A DNA stretch of 64,000 bases. Origin: Aphrocallistes beatrix. Its lineage: Eukaryota > Porifera > Hexactinellida > Sceptrulophora > Aphrocallistidae. The stretch is taken from NCBI GenBank assembly GCA_963281255.1, contig OY725502.1:3224001-3288000 (forward strand), written 5' to 3'. This document shows, piece by piece, positions 1 through 11,844 of this stretch. Both the position numbers and the translations under genes were made by a program. Below the pieces are notes generated by a model. It made no database searches. It worked only from the letters and a program-made list of their open reading frames with translations, and was not told the DNA's origin. How positions within the stretch are numbered: the first letter of the stretch is position 1; each line of letters starts with the position of its first letter.

Positions 1-396
1 TGAAGCAGGGGTGTGTCATGTTTTGAAAGGATATCTCCTTGGAAACTTGCTTTTACACGAATAGAAATTACTTTCAATGTTCTCTACGTTAAGCTAAATT
101 TGACTATATTTGGAAGAAAATGGTTCAGAGGGGAATTACTAATATTTAAATTCAATGTATTTTTGACACCTTCCTCTAAAACAATGTTAGATATGATTTA
201 GATTTGTGGATTTTATCAGTAATATTGTTTAATTAATCTATTCACAATCTAAAATTTAATACGTCATTGGGTTATAACTTTTGAACGGATTTGGAAAATA
301 TTTTCTTCTATGTATATAGCGAGTATTACTTGATATTTTAATAGCATAGAATATCTATGATTAGTTGATATCACTAATTCTAAGCAATTCCAAATA

Positions 397-971
397 CTTA
401 GGGCGGTCAGAAAGTTCTAATCAGTGCTATCATATACTCTTATTGTACCTTATTGGATCGATATTGAAGCTTGAATTTACTTCTTAACACATTCACAAGT
501 GATACCAATTTACAGAATCAAAATCTAGAGAAAACTCTTTGTATACCACTTCCTATATATTGTGTCGCTTGAGCCACCGTGTAAAATTATGGTCACAAAT
601 CACCCGTTCACCACTCGTCCTTCCCTAAAAAGTAGGCTCCATTATCAGATATTTGAATCTGAGAGAGTATCATTCCCATCAACTTCCTAAGATTGATTTG
701 TATTTGAGCATTCGTATCGCTTAGTAATGCCCTTGTAATGTCGTTACTCTTGAGGGAAGGTCGGGTGGTTTGTGGCCATAATTTTACACGGTGGCTCAAG
801 CGACACAATATATAGGAAGTGGTATACAAAGAGTTTTCTCTAGATTTTGATTTTGTAAATTGGTATCACTTGTGAATGTGTTAAGAAGTAAATTCAAGCT
901 TCAATATCAATCTAATAAGGTACAATAAGAGTGTATGATAACACTGATTAGAACTTTCTGACCGCCCTAAG
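397..971. mobile_element. Mariner-type foldback element, TA-flanked
   Basis: Two inverted arms of about 210 bp (397-610 and 757-971) match with only a handful of mismatches. Termini read CTTAGGGCGGTCAG on both sides and are flanked by TA (395-396 and 972-973). A TA duplication with long terminal inverted repeats fits a non-autonomous Tc1/mariner element. The spacer of about 145 bp holds no convincing coding sequence. The family assignment rests on the TSD and terminus only. Confidence 0.75.
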
Positions 972-1747
972 TAGAATTGTATTAAGAATCGGATTCTGAG
1001 ACATAGGGGGACAAAAAAATGTCTTCGGAAACTTGGACTTTTGAAATGTTTTCAAGGATGCCTTTGACTAGTTTTACTGATATTTTTAGCCTTGCTCGGA
1101 ATTTTTATTGGGTTTCCGTCGATTATTCCTGGACTATTTGAGAAATTTAGCAAATAATATTATCTCTTTCTACGTACTCTTGTTCTGCCATTGTTTTGTA
1201 TTGAAACATGAGTAGAACCATGAGTATTGATTGAAATACTTAACTTCTATTACATTGACCTCACCTTTCAAGAAAAGCTATATTCTAGTACGAAATTTGA
1301 AATCTACAGAGTGGAATAGCCCAGGATTGAAATCTAATTTCAATTATCAGGTAATAGGCATTAGGTTCGAAGCCTTTTTTGGACAAAAAAGTGGTACGAT
1401 TGAAACCATTCAAAGTTGAAATCGGACCAATCGTGCTAGTGGGTTCGGCCCAGATCATTAAATGTAATAGAGCAAAAGGTGTGAAAATAAGATCTTATAA
1501 ACATGATATAGAACTGGATCCAGATACAAATCTCCATATACATAAGTAATATTTGTTCCAAAATGAGTGCAATATGATCCAGTAGATTTCCCAGGAAGGA
1601 GACGGATGTCAACGCCAGTCAACTCCATAAGGAATTTCTTATGGTAGGAATTGCACTAAACATGTCGACCTCCATGTTATAAGGATTTAATAATATTTGT
1701 GAGAGAGTAGAATTCATTATTATAATAAGAATTTGTTATAAATAGAG
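972..1747. other. AT-rich stretch without recognised gene
   Basis: No supported coding region. The last part, about 1700-1756, resembles the left half of the zinc-finger upstream region seen near 62.0 kb, interrupted at 1757 by a large insertion. Positions 1-396 likewise show nothing I can name. Confidence 0.4.
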
Positions 1748-1881
1748 AATTTATTAGGGATTAATCATGCATTACAATTCGTAACACTTAAAATTCGTAA
1801 CCCGACAATTCGTGACACGTACAATTCGTGACCTTACAATTCGTGCGTGATAGGATTATATACAGTCTAACATCGATTTAA

Positions 1882-3795
1882 GGATACCGCCCTCGAAAAA
1901 CATCGCCTGACATTAAAAAAAATGGTGAAATTTTTTATTGTTAATTCCATCGGATTATTGAGAAGTCTACCATCTAATCGTACTTGTTGGACGGTATTTA
2001 ATTTGATATTCTAGAACTGAGCACCTAAAGCTCAGTAGTACTAAAAATCGGATAGTTATTCGTGGTTTTGCGGCGCATTCATCAATTATTTTCCAACTTT
2101 ACTGATATTTTTTCAATTATATGACCCTCAAAATGGTTTTTGCGCCTTTAAATATTATAAAACAGATGAATTTAGAAAAAGAGGCACTTAAAATCCAATC
2201 AAAAATATCTTTATGAGGGACTTCATTTCAAAAATGCTCGGGAAATGGCCGTTGTGATATTAGCTATTGTGTATAGAAAAGAATTCTGAGCATTTTTTTA
2301 AAAAAATTGTTAAAATCCGAGTTATAGTATATTGTAGGTAAAGTTCGGACATCAGACCTCTCTATGGCCCCGAAAGTGCTCAATGTCAATGCTTAAAAAC
2401 TATTGATGATATATAATCTATTATAATCTTAAATGAAAGGATATATATGATAATATATAGGTTCCTCAAACATCTCTTTGTCAAAAAGTAAATATTTCTT
2501 GACTTATCATCGATTTTATTGTAATACAGATTCTATGGAGAACTTTGAATATATTAGAAAATGGCGAATCTTGTCATGAAATAAGTTCCCAAAAGTAGCT
2601 ATTATACTCAAAAAACAATACAATAGTCACTAGCAATGTATACATAAATTTTGAAGCACTCAACATGATTATTTTGGGAGTTCAAAGCATTTATCTCCAA
2701 AATTCGATCAAAGCCCCCCATTTATGGTCCAAAAACATATTCCTCCATATCTCGGGAAATATACACCCAAATTCTTAGCTCTCAATTCCTAATATACTTT
2801 TCAAGACGGTATATATCTGATTCTTAAATAATAAGTGTATTACATGGAATGGAATGCTAAGTTTCAAATTTTTATAACGTGATGACGTAGCATTTTTCGA
2901 AAATCCTAACTTGAAAACTAAAATTCGTAGACTCTCGCTCTAACTTCCTAATATACTTTTTAGAAGCTCTTTATTCATTCTAAACCGATGAATTTTACTT
3001 TGTAGTGCTAGGAATATGAATTATATTCCCTAATTGGTTCAAAATATTCGGGGTTAGAGGCCTCAAGGTAATTTCTTGAATTTTCAGTATAATTTTGCTA
3101 TTTTCACCAAAATCTGTTGGAATACATCTAATTCATTAGTATACATGCGATTAAATGTCCATGGATGCTTTTATTTATCGTTAATAGCTCATTTTACATC
3201 GTTCTTAACATCAAAACTTCAAATCCCTATATCTCGAGACTATAAAATTCCAAAATTGACCGAAATTGAAAATTTTAACTCAAAATTGCCTTGAGATAGA
3301 GGTTTGAAAATTTCAGGAGTTTTTCCATATCATTAGGCGATGAGCGTAGGACCACTCGATTTTCGATATCTTATAAATTTGTGATTTTATTGCTGATTTC
3401 CAAAGAAAATAGGGCTTTTTTCGCCGTTTTTTGGCCCTTTTTATTCGGACACCGACAAAATTTACAATTTTTCTAATTTTAACTTTCTTCTGGTCCTATG
3501 AAGTGGCAAATATGATAGACTATCTATGAATAAATTTTCGAAGCATTTGATCCAAACATGTGCTTTAAAAAATCACGGAGTGGAGGAGGGCTTACCATTA
3601 AGATGTGCTAGGGAAAAACGGAAAAAAACGACTTTGAGACGCTGTAACTCAAAAACTGGAAATGCGAGCCAAAAACCGTTTGGCATGTCTCAATATTTTG
3701 TAATTGCACTACCTGCCCACGCTTAACATCTTATATATCTCTATTCTTGATATATGCTGTAAGCCAAACCTATGGATTTTTCACGGGCGGTATCC
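1882..3795. mobile_element. TTAA-flanked non-autonomous element nested in the 5 kb foldback
   Basis: Termini GGATACCGCCC at 1882 and its exact reverse complement ending at 3795 are flanked by TTAA at 1878-1881 and 3796-3799. TTAA duplication is the signature of piggyBac or Kolobok-type elements; no transposase ORF is present in its 1.9 kb. The sequence on either side of it belongs to the same arm of the surrounding foldback, which supports a clean insertion. Confidence 0.7.
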
Positions 3796-4318
3796 TTAAT
3801 AAGGTTGACGGGATGCCATGAATTATTACTAAATCGATTGTTTATACTAGGTGTGGTACCCGGTTCTCCATTAATACTGCAACGTATTATAAATTAAACA
3901 AATGATATATTTTTGAAATTTAAAAAGGTATCCGACGGATTTTGAATGTCCATAACCTGTCAATCAAATTCTGTTGTCACTGTTATTATATCATCAAGAG
4001 ATATATTTCAAAAGTCTATAGAATTAGGATATTGGTTGGTATAAAATACTATAATTATTTAATTAATGTCTATATACGTTTATCTTAAAGACTAAAATTA
4101 TCATGTTTTCTGGGTAAGGTTTATACACAGCATTCTATACACTAAGACAATGGCACTCCCTAATTTCTTTGGACCAGGGATTGGTTAGTATATTCAGACT
4201 TATTCACATCACACACATAATTGATCCTCCTTTGCAAGATCATTGAAATTTAATACTGGCATATACTCGTATAAACAATATATACAAGTGCTTAAATCAG
4301 TTATCAAAATGTGCATAG

Positions 4319-5081
4319 TCCTTACTACGCACGTATTAAAACTTGATTAATATTTATTCGTGTATATGCATGATATATATATATCTGTAACGAATTGATT
4401 GAAGAAACTGCCGGGCGCACATAGCTGATTTTTGGCATATGTCTTTTGGCTTTAGCTCTACTAATTTCTGACCTAAGACGAGAATGTCGACTCATCATGG
4501 AATTATGACATTATTGTCACCTTTTTCAGGATTAAAAATTTCAATTCTTCGACTATAACTCAGCCATTTTACACATTCTATTAAAATTTCAGCCTTCTAT
4601 CACCTAAAATGGCTGAGTTATAGTCGAAAAACTGAAATTTCTAATTATAGAAAAGGTGACAATGGCGTCATAATTCCATGATGAGTCGACATTTTTGTCT
4701 GAGCTCACTGGAGCCATAGCCAAAAGACTCCCACATGCCAAAAATCAGCTTTCTGTGCCTGGCAGTTTCTTCAATCAATTCGTTACAGAGATACTATATA
4801 TATACGTATATATACTTAAGTATATATATAAACAAACAAACAAACATTAATCGAGTTTTAATAGTAAGGATGTATGTTAATATATCTCAAATATGATGCA
4901 ACTATCATCAAAACTCATCACTCTGCGATTCTTCGAGTAATATCAATTATAACAACAAGACAGACGTATTTAGAGTTGTTGTCTAGCTTATAATTAAATG
5001 ATGTGACCCTAGGCGCCCAAAGGGCGGCTCCGGCGGACAGATAATCTCCGCCAGCCGAACAAGCAAATGAAGCGCGCTTGT
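4319..5081. repeat. Helitron-like repeat, head-out inverted copy plus 3' half
   Basis: Starts TCCTTACTAC, continues with a TA-rich spacer and a conserved body (AACGAATTGATTGAAGAAAC), then meets the same body in inverse orientation and ends as the complement at 4870. A forward 3' half follows, with GC-rich hairpins and the terminal AAGCGCGCTTG. Members of this family also occur at 7.5, 9.1, 16.4, 31.1, 56.0, 56.5, 57.4 and 59.0 kb. Confidence 0.6.
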
Positions 5082-5440
5082 CATTACATATTGTTTTACA
5101 GTTATGGGCCAATATGTCATTTTGTATTAGCAAAATATATTGACTCATAACTATAAAACTACATTATTTTGGTGAATAAGTTATACAAGTATTAATGAAG
5201 GTCCCTATTACCTTACAATATAACATCATTTAATAGCGTCTAGCACTTATTGTTATCGAGATATAGCCCAAGTTAGTCAGATTACGTTTCCCTGGCAACA
5301 CAGGAATGTGTGTACTTTCCAATGAAAATTTCCACATATTTTTCAACTGGTCCAAAGTGAGATTTCTTACGCTGAATAAACATTAATACTGTTATTATGA
5401 TGCACAAAGTATGCATTAGTCGTATTTATAACTTGTTGTG

Positions 5441-6296
5441 GGGCATGCCTAATTTACGGGACGGGGCGGCATCCCGTCCCGTAAATGGGGGAGTTGCATA
5501 TGTCCGAATTTTGAAGTCATTTGTCCGAAAGAGCAGGACCTTCACTTGTCCGAAACGTATTTTCAGTGTGTTGTCACTTGTCCGAAACGTATTTTCAGCA
5601 TGTTGTCACTTGTCCGAAACGTTTTTCAGCATGTTGTCACTTGTCCGAAACGTTTTTCAGTATGTTGTCACTTGTCCGAAACGTTTTTCAGTATGTTGTC
5701 ACTTGTCAGAATGGTTTTTAGGACTGCTGTCACTTGTCAGAATGTTTTTTTGGGAAACATGAAGTTGAATAGAATTGGTAGGAAAGTGAGAGTGGGCATT
5801 TTGAGTTTGAAATAATATAAAGTGGCACGCGTGAGTGTTTTTTTAATTTCGTGGGGGGGTGATTGTCATTTATTATTTGGTAGAATGAATGGGAGAATGA
5901 AAGTAGTGATTCTTTAATTTCATTCAAAGAAATATCAGTGAAGAAACATCCGCCATTCCTTAAAAAACATTCTGACAAGTGACAGCAGTCCTAAAAATCA
6001 TTCTGACAAGTGACAGCATTTCTAAAAACCATTCTGACAAGTGACAGCAGTCCTAAAAACCATTCTGACAAGTGACAGCATTCCTAAAAACCATTCTGAC
6101 AAGTGACAGCAATCCTAAAAACGTTTCGGACAAGTGACAACATACTGAAAATACGTTTCGGACAAGTGACAACATGCTGAAAAACGTTTCGGACAAGTGA
6201 AGGTCCTGCTCTTTCGGACAAATGACACCCCCCGTAAATTAGGTACCTAGATTTTCCGGGATGGTCCCGTCCCGTCCCGTAAATTAGGCATGCCCC
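5441..6296. mobile_element. hAT-like foldback carrying inverted 31-bp tandem arrays
   Basis: Flanked by TTGTTGTG on both sides (5433-5440, 6297-6304), an exact 8-bp TSD. Termini GGGCATGCCTAATTTACGGG form an inverted repeat. The left arm holds about five units of the type GTCACTTGTCCGAAAC followed by two of GTCACTTGTCAGAATG; the right arm holds five of the second type and then three to four of the first, inverted. Type order is therefore mirror-symmetric while copy number is not. The spacer (about 5760-5945) has no supported gene. An 8-bp TSD fits the hAT superfamily. Confidence 0.75.
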
Positions 6297-6867
6297 TTGT
6301 TGTGCAATATAATGATGATTACTCACATTTGATAAGTGATTTAAGCACTTGTAAATATTGTTTATATATGCCAGTAATAAATTTCAATGATCTTGCACAG
6401 GAGGATAAATTTTGTGAGTTATGAGAATAAGTCTGAATATACTAACCAATCCCTGGTCCAAAAATTTAGGGAGTGGCATTGTCTTAGTGTATAGATTGCT
6501 ATTGTTTATGCTTTCAACGAAACAAGGGTATCGGACATTTTGGAACCGAGTATTCCCTATGTATTTGAGAACCAAGTTTCACCTCTACTGTATAACATCG
6601 ATTTAGTAATAATTCATGGCATCCCGTCAACATTACAAGTGTTAAGTCGATGTTGGCCTGCATATACGTAGTCAGTCCTGTCACGAATTGTAAGTGTCAC
6701 AAATGATCGGGTCACGAATTGTATGTACTTGTATCTCAATTTATCACAATTTCGTTGTGAAGTCATGATCCCATATTTTTGCTTCAAAAACTTAATTCAC
6801 TACCAAATGAACTCCTTAAATTAATTTATGTCCATACTTCAGTTATCTTTGATCGTTGGCTATTAAT

Positions 6868-7306
6868 TTGAGGAGCATAAGCAGTTAGAAGTTAAACAGT
6901 TGACTGAAACGATTCAAACACAAGTATGAATCAGCTCAAGATGAATTAGAATCTTTTAGTGCAATGGACACTATTCCGAATGCAAAAAGAGCTAAACTCA
7001 TTGAATGTCCTGTTTGTTCAAAATCAATCACAAGTTCACATCTGAAAGGACATTTGGTGATCCATACTGGTGAGAAGCCGTATAAATATCATACAATGTT
7101 TAAAGTCGTTTTCTCAAGCTTTATACTTAGGACTGCATTATCGTACACATACTGGAGAGAAGTCATATACATGTATTACCTGTTCTAAATCATTTTCTCT
7201 TTCTTCACACTTACATGACATAATTCATATACTTGTACATGCTGGATAGAAGCCATATAAATGCCGTACTTGTTCTACACCGTTTTCTCATTCTGTTTTC
7301 CAGCTC
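6868..7306 (+). pseudogene. Decayed C2H2 zinc-finger gene
   Basis: The translation carries the family's N-terminal module in pieces (EEHKQLEV, then a frameshift, YESAQDELESFSAMDTIPNA) and a first finger CPVCSKSITSSHLKGHLVIH with linker HTGEKPYK. Later fingers are recognisable only by switching frames and have lost cysteines (YKYHT in place of YKCHT). The upstream leader resembles that of the damaged gene at 61.3-61.9 kb, so the two form a subfamily. The 5 kb foldback ends about 130 bp upstream. It cannot encode a working multi-finger protein as it stands. Confidence 0.8.
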
Positions 7307-7621
7307 AACATGATGTGCTGCAGTCCATCTCCTTGGCTGAGACACTGAAATAAATACCTCTACTTGATATTCTCTGATGACAGCGAGTTCGAGTTGGATA
7401 AATAGGTGTTTAAAATGGAAGCCCATCCTTTTCAACTAATCCTTAGTTTGAGAATTTTACCGTCTAAATGAATGGTAAATTCCTATCTTGAATGTTTGTT
7501 AATTAATTATTTAATGCTTTTAATTAGTACAAGCGCGCTTCGCTTGCTTGCGCTGTGTCCACCGGAGGCGCCCCATGGGCGCCTGAGGTCACACTGATTA
7601 ATTATAAGGGAGATAACGGAG

Positions 7622-7770
7622 CGCCTGCATTTGTCCGACTCTGTATGTTGGCATTTGTCCGACGACTTTTTCTCTGTGTTGGCATTTGTCCGACTACTTT
7701 TTCTCCTATGTTGGCATTTATCCGACTACTTTGTCTCTATGTTGGCACTTGTCCGACGACTTCTTAGTTC
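7622..7770. repeat. Short 31/32-bp tandem array (GGCATTTGTCCGAC units)
   Basis: Five units begin GGCATTTGTCCGAC or a close variant, spaced 31-32 bp apart. The core matches the arrays at 5.5-6.2, 53.0-53.9 and 62.6-62.9 kb. The short overlapping reading frames here are products of the repeat, not genes. Confidence 0.8.
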
Positions 7771-8150
7771 TTTCCTATCATACCTTCTGCCCAGTCGCTG
7801 GAAAAGGCCTAATTTGAAGTAAGAATAATACCTAAAATGCCACACATCCCCCAATTTTTTATGTGATGAGTCAGCATTTTTTGAAGATAGTTACATCATA
7901 TGTGAGGTATATTAATATACAGATTCTATTAAAATTTCAGCCTTCTATAACCTAAAATGGCCGAGTTATAGTCGAAAAACTGAAATTTCTAATTATTAAA
8001 AAGGTGACAATGACGTCATAATTCCATGATGAGTCGACATTTTGGTCTGAGGTAAGAATTTACTGGAGCCATAGCCAAAAGACTCCCACATGCCAAAAAT
8101 CAGTTTTCTGTGACTGGCAGTTTCTTCAATCAATTCGTTACAGATATATA

Positions 8151-8338
8151 CAGTCGACTCCGCTTAATAGGGTCACATCGGTCAGAGGACATTTTGACCC
8201 GATTAAGCGGAGCACCCTATTACCCGAAAATATTTTGTATTAGCTTCAATGTGTGAGAGCTATTCTGGTCCTGCCAAAAGTGACCCGATTAAGCGGTTGA
8301 CCCGATTAAACAGTGACCCTATTAAGCGGAGTCGACTA
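8151..8338. mobile_element. Pogo/Tigger-type MITE
   Basis: Termini CAGTCGACTCCGCTTAATAG, inverted at the other end, with flanking TA. A second copy lies in opposite orientation at 8409-8575. CAGT... termini with TA duplication are typical of pogo/Tigger non-autonomous elements. Non-coding. Confidence 0.75.
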
Positions 8339-8408
8339 TATATATATATATATACGTATATACACATATATAAACATTAATCGAGTTTTAATAGTAAGGA
8401 TATATATA

Positions 8409-8575
8409 CAGTCGACTCCGCTTAATAGGGTCACTGTTTAATCGGGTCACTTTTGGTAGGACCGGAATAGCTCTCACACAAGCTAATACAAAATATTTTC
8501 GGGTAATAGGGTTCTCCGCTTAATCGAGGCAAAATGTCCTCTGACCGATGTGACCCTATTAAGCGGAGTCGACTG
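8409..8575. mobile_element. Pogo/Tigger-type MITE, inverted second copy
   Basis: Near reverse-complement of the 8151-8338 element, TA-flanked, ending GAGTCGACTG. A degenerate relative is seen at about 19845-19992, where phrases such as TTAATCGGGTCA persist. Confidence 0.75.
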
Positions 8576-8597
8576 TATATATATATATATATATATA

Positions 8598-9075
8598 CAC
8601 TACCCGGACAAAAGTATTCGACCACCACGAAAACCTCCATACAAATAGTATTAAAGTGGATCTATTCATAATGGAATATGTAATCAAACAGAAGAGGTAT
8701 TCTATTTTTGATTTCAGATTCGTAAACTACACATCCGAATTACTAATTTTTGAAACTTTCAATACAAATACTAATTCTCATGTAGAAAATTATTAACCTC
8801 TGCCACTTTGTGTCACTAATCGCCATCATATATAATGGCTGTGACTCGGGACAAGTAGCATCAAGTATCAAAGGTAGATATTTATAATTTTGGGAGTTAC
8901 TAATTGAGTTGAGGATCTCAATTATGAGTAATTAGAATGTGTAGATTAGGAATTAGAAATCAAAAATAGAGTATTTCTAACAGTTTGAGTACATATTCCT
9001 TTATGTACAGATCCACTTTAATATTATTTGTATGGAGGTTTTCTGTGGTGGTCGAATACTTTTGTCCGGGTACTG
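8598..9075. mobile_element. Tc1/mariner-type MITE (CCGGACAAAAGTATTCGACC termini)
   Basis: Long inverted ends start CACTACCCGGACAAAAG on the left and CAGTACCCGGACAAAAG on the right, flanked by TA. A second copy of about 480 bp lies in the intron of the SDR gene at 47.28-47.76 kb. The terminus resembles known Tc1-family ends. No transposase ORF. Confidence 0.75.
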
Positions 9076-9077
9076 TA

Positions 9078-9975
9078 TATATATATCTGTAACGAATTGA
9101 TTGAAGATACTGTCAGACCCAGAAAGCTGGTTTTTGGCATGTGGGATTTTTTTGGCTATGGCTCCAGTAAGTTCTGAGCCCAGACGAAAATGTGATTCAT
9201 CATCAGGGGTGTAATGTAGGGGGAGCGGGGGGGAGCAGCGCTCCCCCACTTTAACTTGACGATTGTTATTACCTATATAATCGTTTGGCAAGAATGGATT
9301 GCGGAGTCGACTGTTTTATAATGTACTGAAAGCATATATGACAACCTCTGCATGCAAAATACCGGGACATAAGTAGTACTTTTAGCGGGGCATTGAGTTA
9401 TATCGTGGGACATCGTATATTTGTATTATACCTGTAGGCTGAAAAAGCGGGACAATTACACTTTTTGCAACGTTTTCGCGCGACATAGCTCTCTAAGCCT
9501 CTCTTCATATGTCCGAAAAAGCGAAAAAAAATTTTGGGGAGCGCTTATAAAAGAATATATTATATTCTTTTATAAGCGCTCCCCCAGAAGAAATTTGAGC
9601 ACTACACCCCTGCTCATCATGGAATTATGACGTCATTGTCACATTTTTAAAAGTTAAGCAATACAGTTATTCGAGCATAACTCAGCCATTATAGGAGATA
9701 GACGGATGGAATTTTAATAGAATCTGTATACTAACATACCTCACATATGATACAACTATCATCAAAAGATGATGGCTCATCACTTTGTTATGACGTCATC
9801 ATTACTCATCAAAAATTTTAAAAATTGATAAATCTGGTGATTTTTCGTGCGATATCGATTCTAAGAGTAGGACAGACGTATTTAGAGATGTTATCTCCCT
9901 TATAATTAATCAATGTGATCCCAGGCGACCGAAGGGAGCCTCCGGCTGACACAAAGTGTCCGCCAGCCGCGCGCT

Positions 9976-9977
<2 letters not shown>
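9078..9977 (+). repeat. Helitron-like repeat, plus-strand copy with an insertion
   Basis: The conserved body begins at AACGAATTGATTGAAG and ends with the GC hairpins and GCGCGCTTG. At about 9203-9612 it is split by an element with CAGGGGTGTA termini on both ends; I could not read a clean TSD. The insertion contains a perfect 49-bp palindrome at 9537-9585. A (TA)n run and an inverse 5' end of the same family follow to 10057. Confidence 0.55.
9203..9612. mobile_element. MITE with CAGGGGTGTA inverted termini
   Basis: Left end CAGGGGTGTAATG and right end CACTACACCCCTG are inverted repeats. The internal ends repeat GGGGGAGC. The termini look hAT-like, but the flanks do not show a convincing 8-bp duplication. 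Confidence 0.5.
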
Positions 9978-10021
<44 letters not shown>

Positions 10022-10089
10022 TATAAATAAATATTAATCGAGTTTTAATAGTAAGGATGACTGTCTACTGTATAATATTCCAGTTTCCA

Positions 10090-10721
10090 TATCACTTATT
10101 TTATTTGAGTACATGCTGGAGGGAATTTGTTTACTTTATGAACCTATTGTAAACAAATGTCAACAAATGATTTATCATACAGATCTGAAAATACGATATT
10201 CGAAATATACACCAAAAAATCCCATGTCACCGTTGAAAGCTAGTTTCGAACATATTTTTGAGTATTGTTTACTTTATGTATATACTGTTAACAAAAGTAA
10301 ACTAGAATTTATCATATTGACCCGAAAATATTATATTCGAAATCTACACCCCTAAAAAACCCATGTCAACCGTTGGAAGCTGTCACTAGCATATTTTTCA
10401 AAGTTATTGCATTGAAGTATTATTAACAATGACAGTGAATTGTAGTGTCTTACAATGGTTTCGACTGTTAGTGTGAAGCCATATACGTAGATTGTATAGA
10501 AATGGTGTGAAAAATTGTTTTATAATTTTTTTGTAGAGGTGGGAAAATTTCGCTTAGCTCTTCGATCTTAATCGTAGACTCATCATTTGACGCCTACATG
10601 CCAATTTTCGTATCTCTACGACTTGCCAATTTTTCAATCAATTCTGACAAAAGAACTAAAAGAAACATCGGACAAAAGAACAAAAATTATATTATAGTTG
10701 CGAAATGTCACGAGGATATCT
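10090..10721. repeat. Dispersed repeat shared with 56.6-57.25 kb
   Basis: Phrases such as TTCGAAATCTACACCCCTAA, CCGTTGGAAGCT and GACTCATCATTTGACGCC recur at 56.6-57.25 kb, where the same sequence is the body of a Helitron-like repeat. No coding sequence is supported. Confidence 0.55.
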
Positions 10722-11408
10722 CAGGGTTGCCGTGGGAATGGCAATCCCCATGGGATGGGAATGACTTTTTGCTCCGTGGGGATTCCCATAGGATTCCTAT
10801 GGGGATCCCCATAAGGATTCCCACAGGGTCCTATGGGGATTCCCATAGGGTTCCTATGGCATACTTACCAACCCTCCAGGGATCCCTGGATTATCCAGGG
10901 AAATGACTTATGATCCAGGGATTTAATGAAAAATCCAGGGATTTTGAGCTTTCAACTAACCTAGAATAATTTCCATTAATGGATTATAGTTTATGGAATT
11001 TATTGTAATTTTATGTTACTCATTATTTAGCATGTCTTCAAGGATCCTGGAAAATTTCCTGGACTCACGAATTTCGAACGCGTAAGATAACATTATATAC
11101 GATGTACCTTTCTTTAAATAGTTTACTTGTCCTTTTCGAAATATTTAATTACATATATTCGGCCTTTATTTAAAATCCAGGAAATTCCCTGGATCGCGAA
11201 TTTCGAAATTTAACCTGTCTATTGATTCATGCTAATTTAGTCATTAAAATTAAAAATATGATAACATCCAGGGATCTACCATTGAAATCCATGGATTTCA
11301 CTCCCAAATCCAGGTAAATTTTCAAGAGGAGTTTGTAGTATGCTATGGGGATTCCCACAGGAATTCTATGGGAATGGGAATTGAAATTTCATTCCCACGG
11401 CAACCCTG
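10722..11408. mobile_element. hAT-type MITE (CAGGGTTGCCGTGGG) with nested element
   Basis: Termini CAGGGTTGCCGTGGGAATG are inverted at both ends. Flanks are GGATATCT (10714-10721) and GGATATCA (11409-11416), a 7/8 TSD. A second element with CATACTTACCAACCCTCC ends lies inside (about 10858-11342); an inverted relative of it is at about 16100-16310. Confidence 0.7.
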
Positions 11409-11469
11409 GGATATCAATATCTCCATTTTTAGAGGCAGTGAGTTGACTGCGTTGATTATACTTCCCCCC

Positions 11470-11844
11470 TTCCAATTGACCAGAAGGAATTATGTTGACA
11501 TTTGGAATGTAATATTGAGTGTCTACTGAAATCCGACACGTAAACATTATCTCTATAGATAGCTATACCGCAAGGATCCTCCAGTTGTTCATGTGAGGAA
11601 AGATTCAGGAACTCACTGATTCGTGAGAAGATTTACACGCGTGCACAATTATATCCACCTCCCGTGACATAAATTTCGTGGTGTTAGAATCTATAGCGAC
11701 ACCTCTAGGACAGAATATATCCCCAGCTTCTCGTCCTCTCTTCCCCACAGCAAATAGGTGTTCCATTTGTTGACAGTGTGACAGTGCTGATACCTCCTCA
11801 ATAGTCTCCACTGTATCTACAATGTCCTTAAATCGAATAGTCAT
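11470..11844 (-). pseudogene. NHL-repeat protein pseudogene
   Basis: The opening MTIRFKDIVDTVET and HLFAVGKRGREAGD followed by GVAIDSN align with the start of the intact 44.4-45.3 kb NHL protein (HLIAVGTQG, GLAIDTD). After SNTTKF the frame shifts, a stop follows, and the next repeat continues in another frame (SHEQLEDPCGIAIYRDNVYV). Homology then ends, leaving only the first one or two propeller repeats. The hAT MITE at 10.7-11.4 kb begins just beyond. Confidence 0.8.

Larger units (their letters stand above)
1757..6737. mobile_element. 5 kb foldback element with 9-bp TSD, host to three nested insertions
   Basis: The flanks are AATTTATTA (1748-1756) and AATTTATCA (6738-6746), 8 of 9 identical. 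Termini GGGATTAATCATGC and GAGATACAAGTACA (the second read on the minus strand) run into tandem ACAATTCGTGAC-like units on both ends. Inner arms are inverted copies: 3804-3838 equals the reverse complement of 6598-6632 exactly, and similarity runs through 4131-4265 against 6364-6500. A 9-bp TSD with long terminal repeats is typical of Mutator-like elements, but no transposase is visible. The uninterrupted target can be inferred from the homologous zinc-finger upstream region near 62.03 kb. Confidence 0.7.
7530..8400 (-). repeat. Helitron-like repeat, full-length minus-strand copy with two insertions
   Basis: Read on the minus strand it starts TCCTTACTATTAAAACTCGA at 8400 and ends with GC-rich hairpins and CGCGCTTG at 7530. 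It is interrupted by a roughly 250-bp block containing a short 31/32-bp tandem array (about 7620-7870) and by a TA-flanked pogo-type MITE at 8151-8338. The family assignment is tentative because the 3' end reads CTTG, not the usual CTRR. Confidence 0.55.

Noticed and set aside
5397..6326. Overlapping Cys/Ser-rich ORFs of 60-120 aa with repeated HLSET/LVRNVF patterns
   Set aside because: They are translations of the 31-bp tandem repeats in several frames; 31 is not a multiple of three, so the repeats open frames by chance.
6084..6326. Secreted or membrane peptide at the foldback's right arm
   Set aside because: Repeat-derived frame with no conservation between the two arms beyond the DNA repeat itself.
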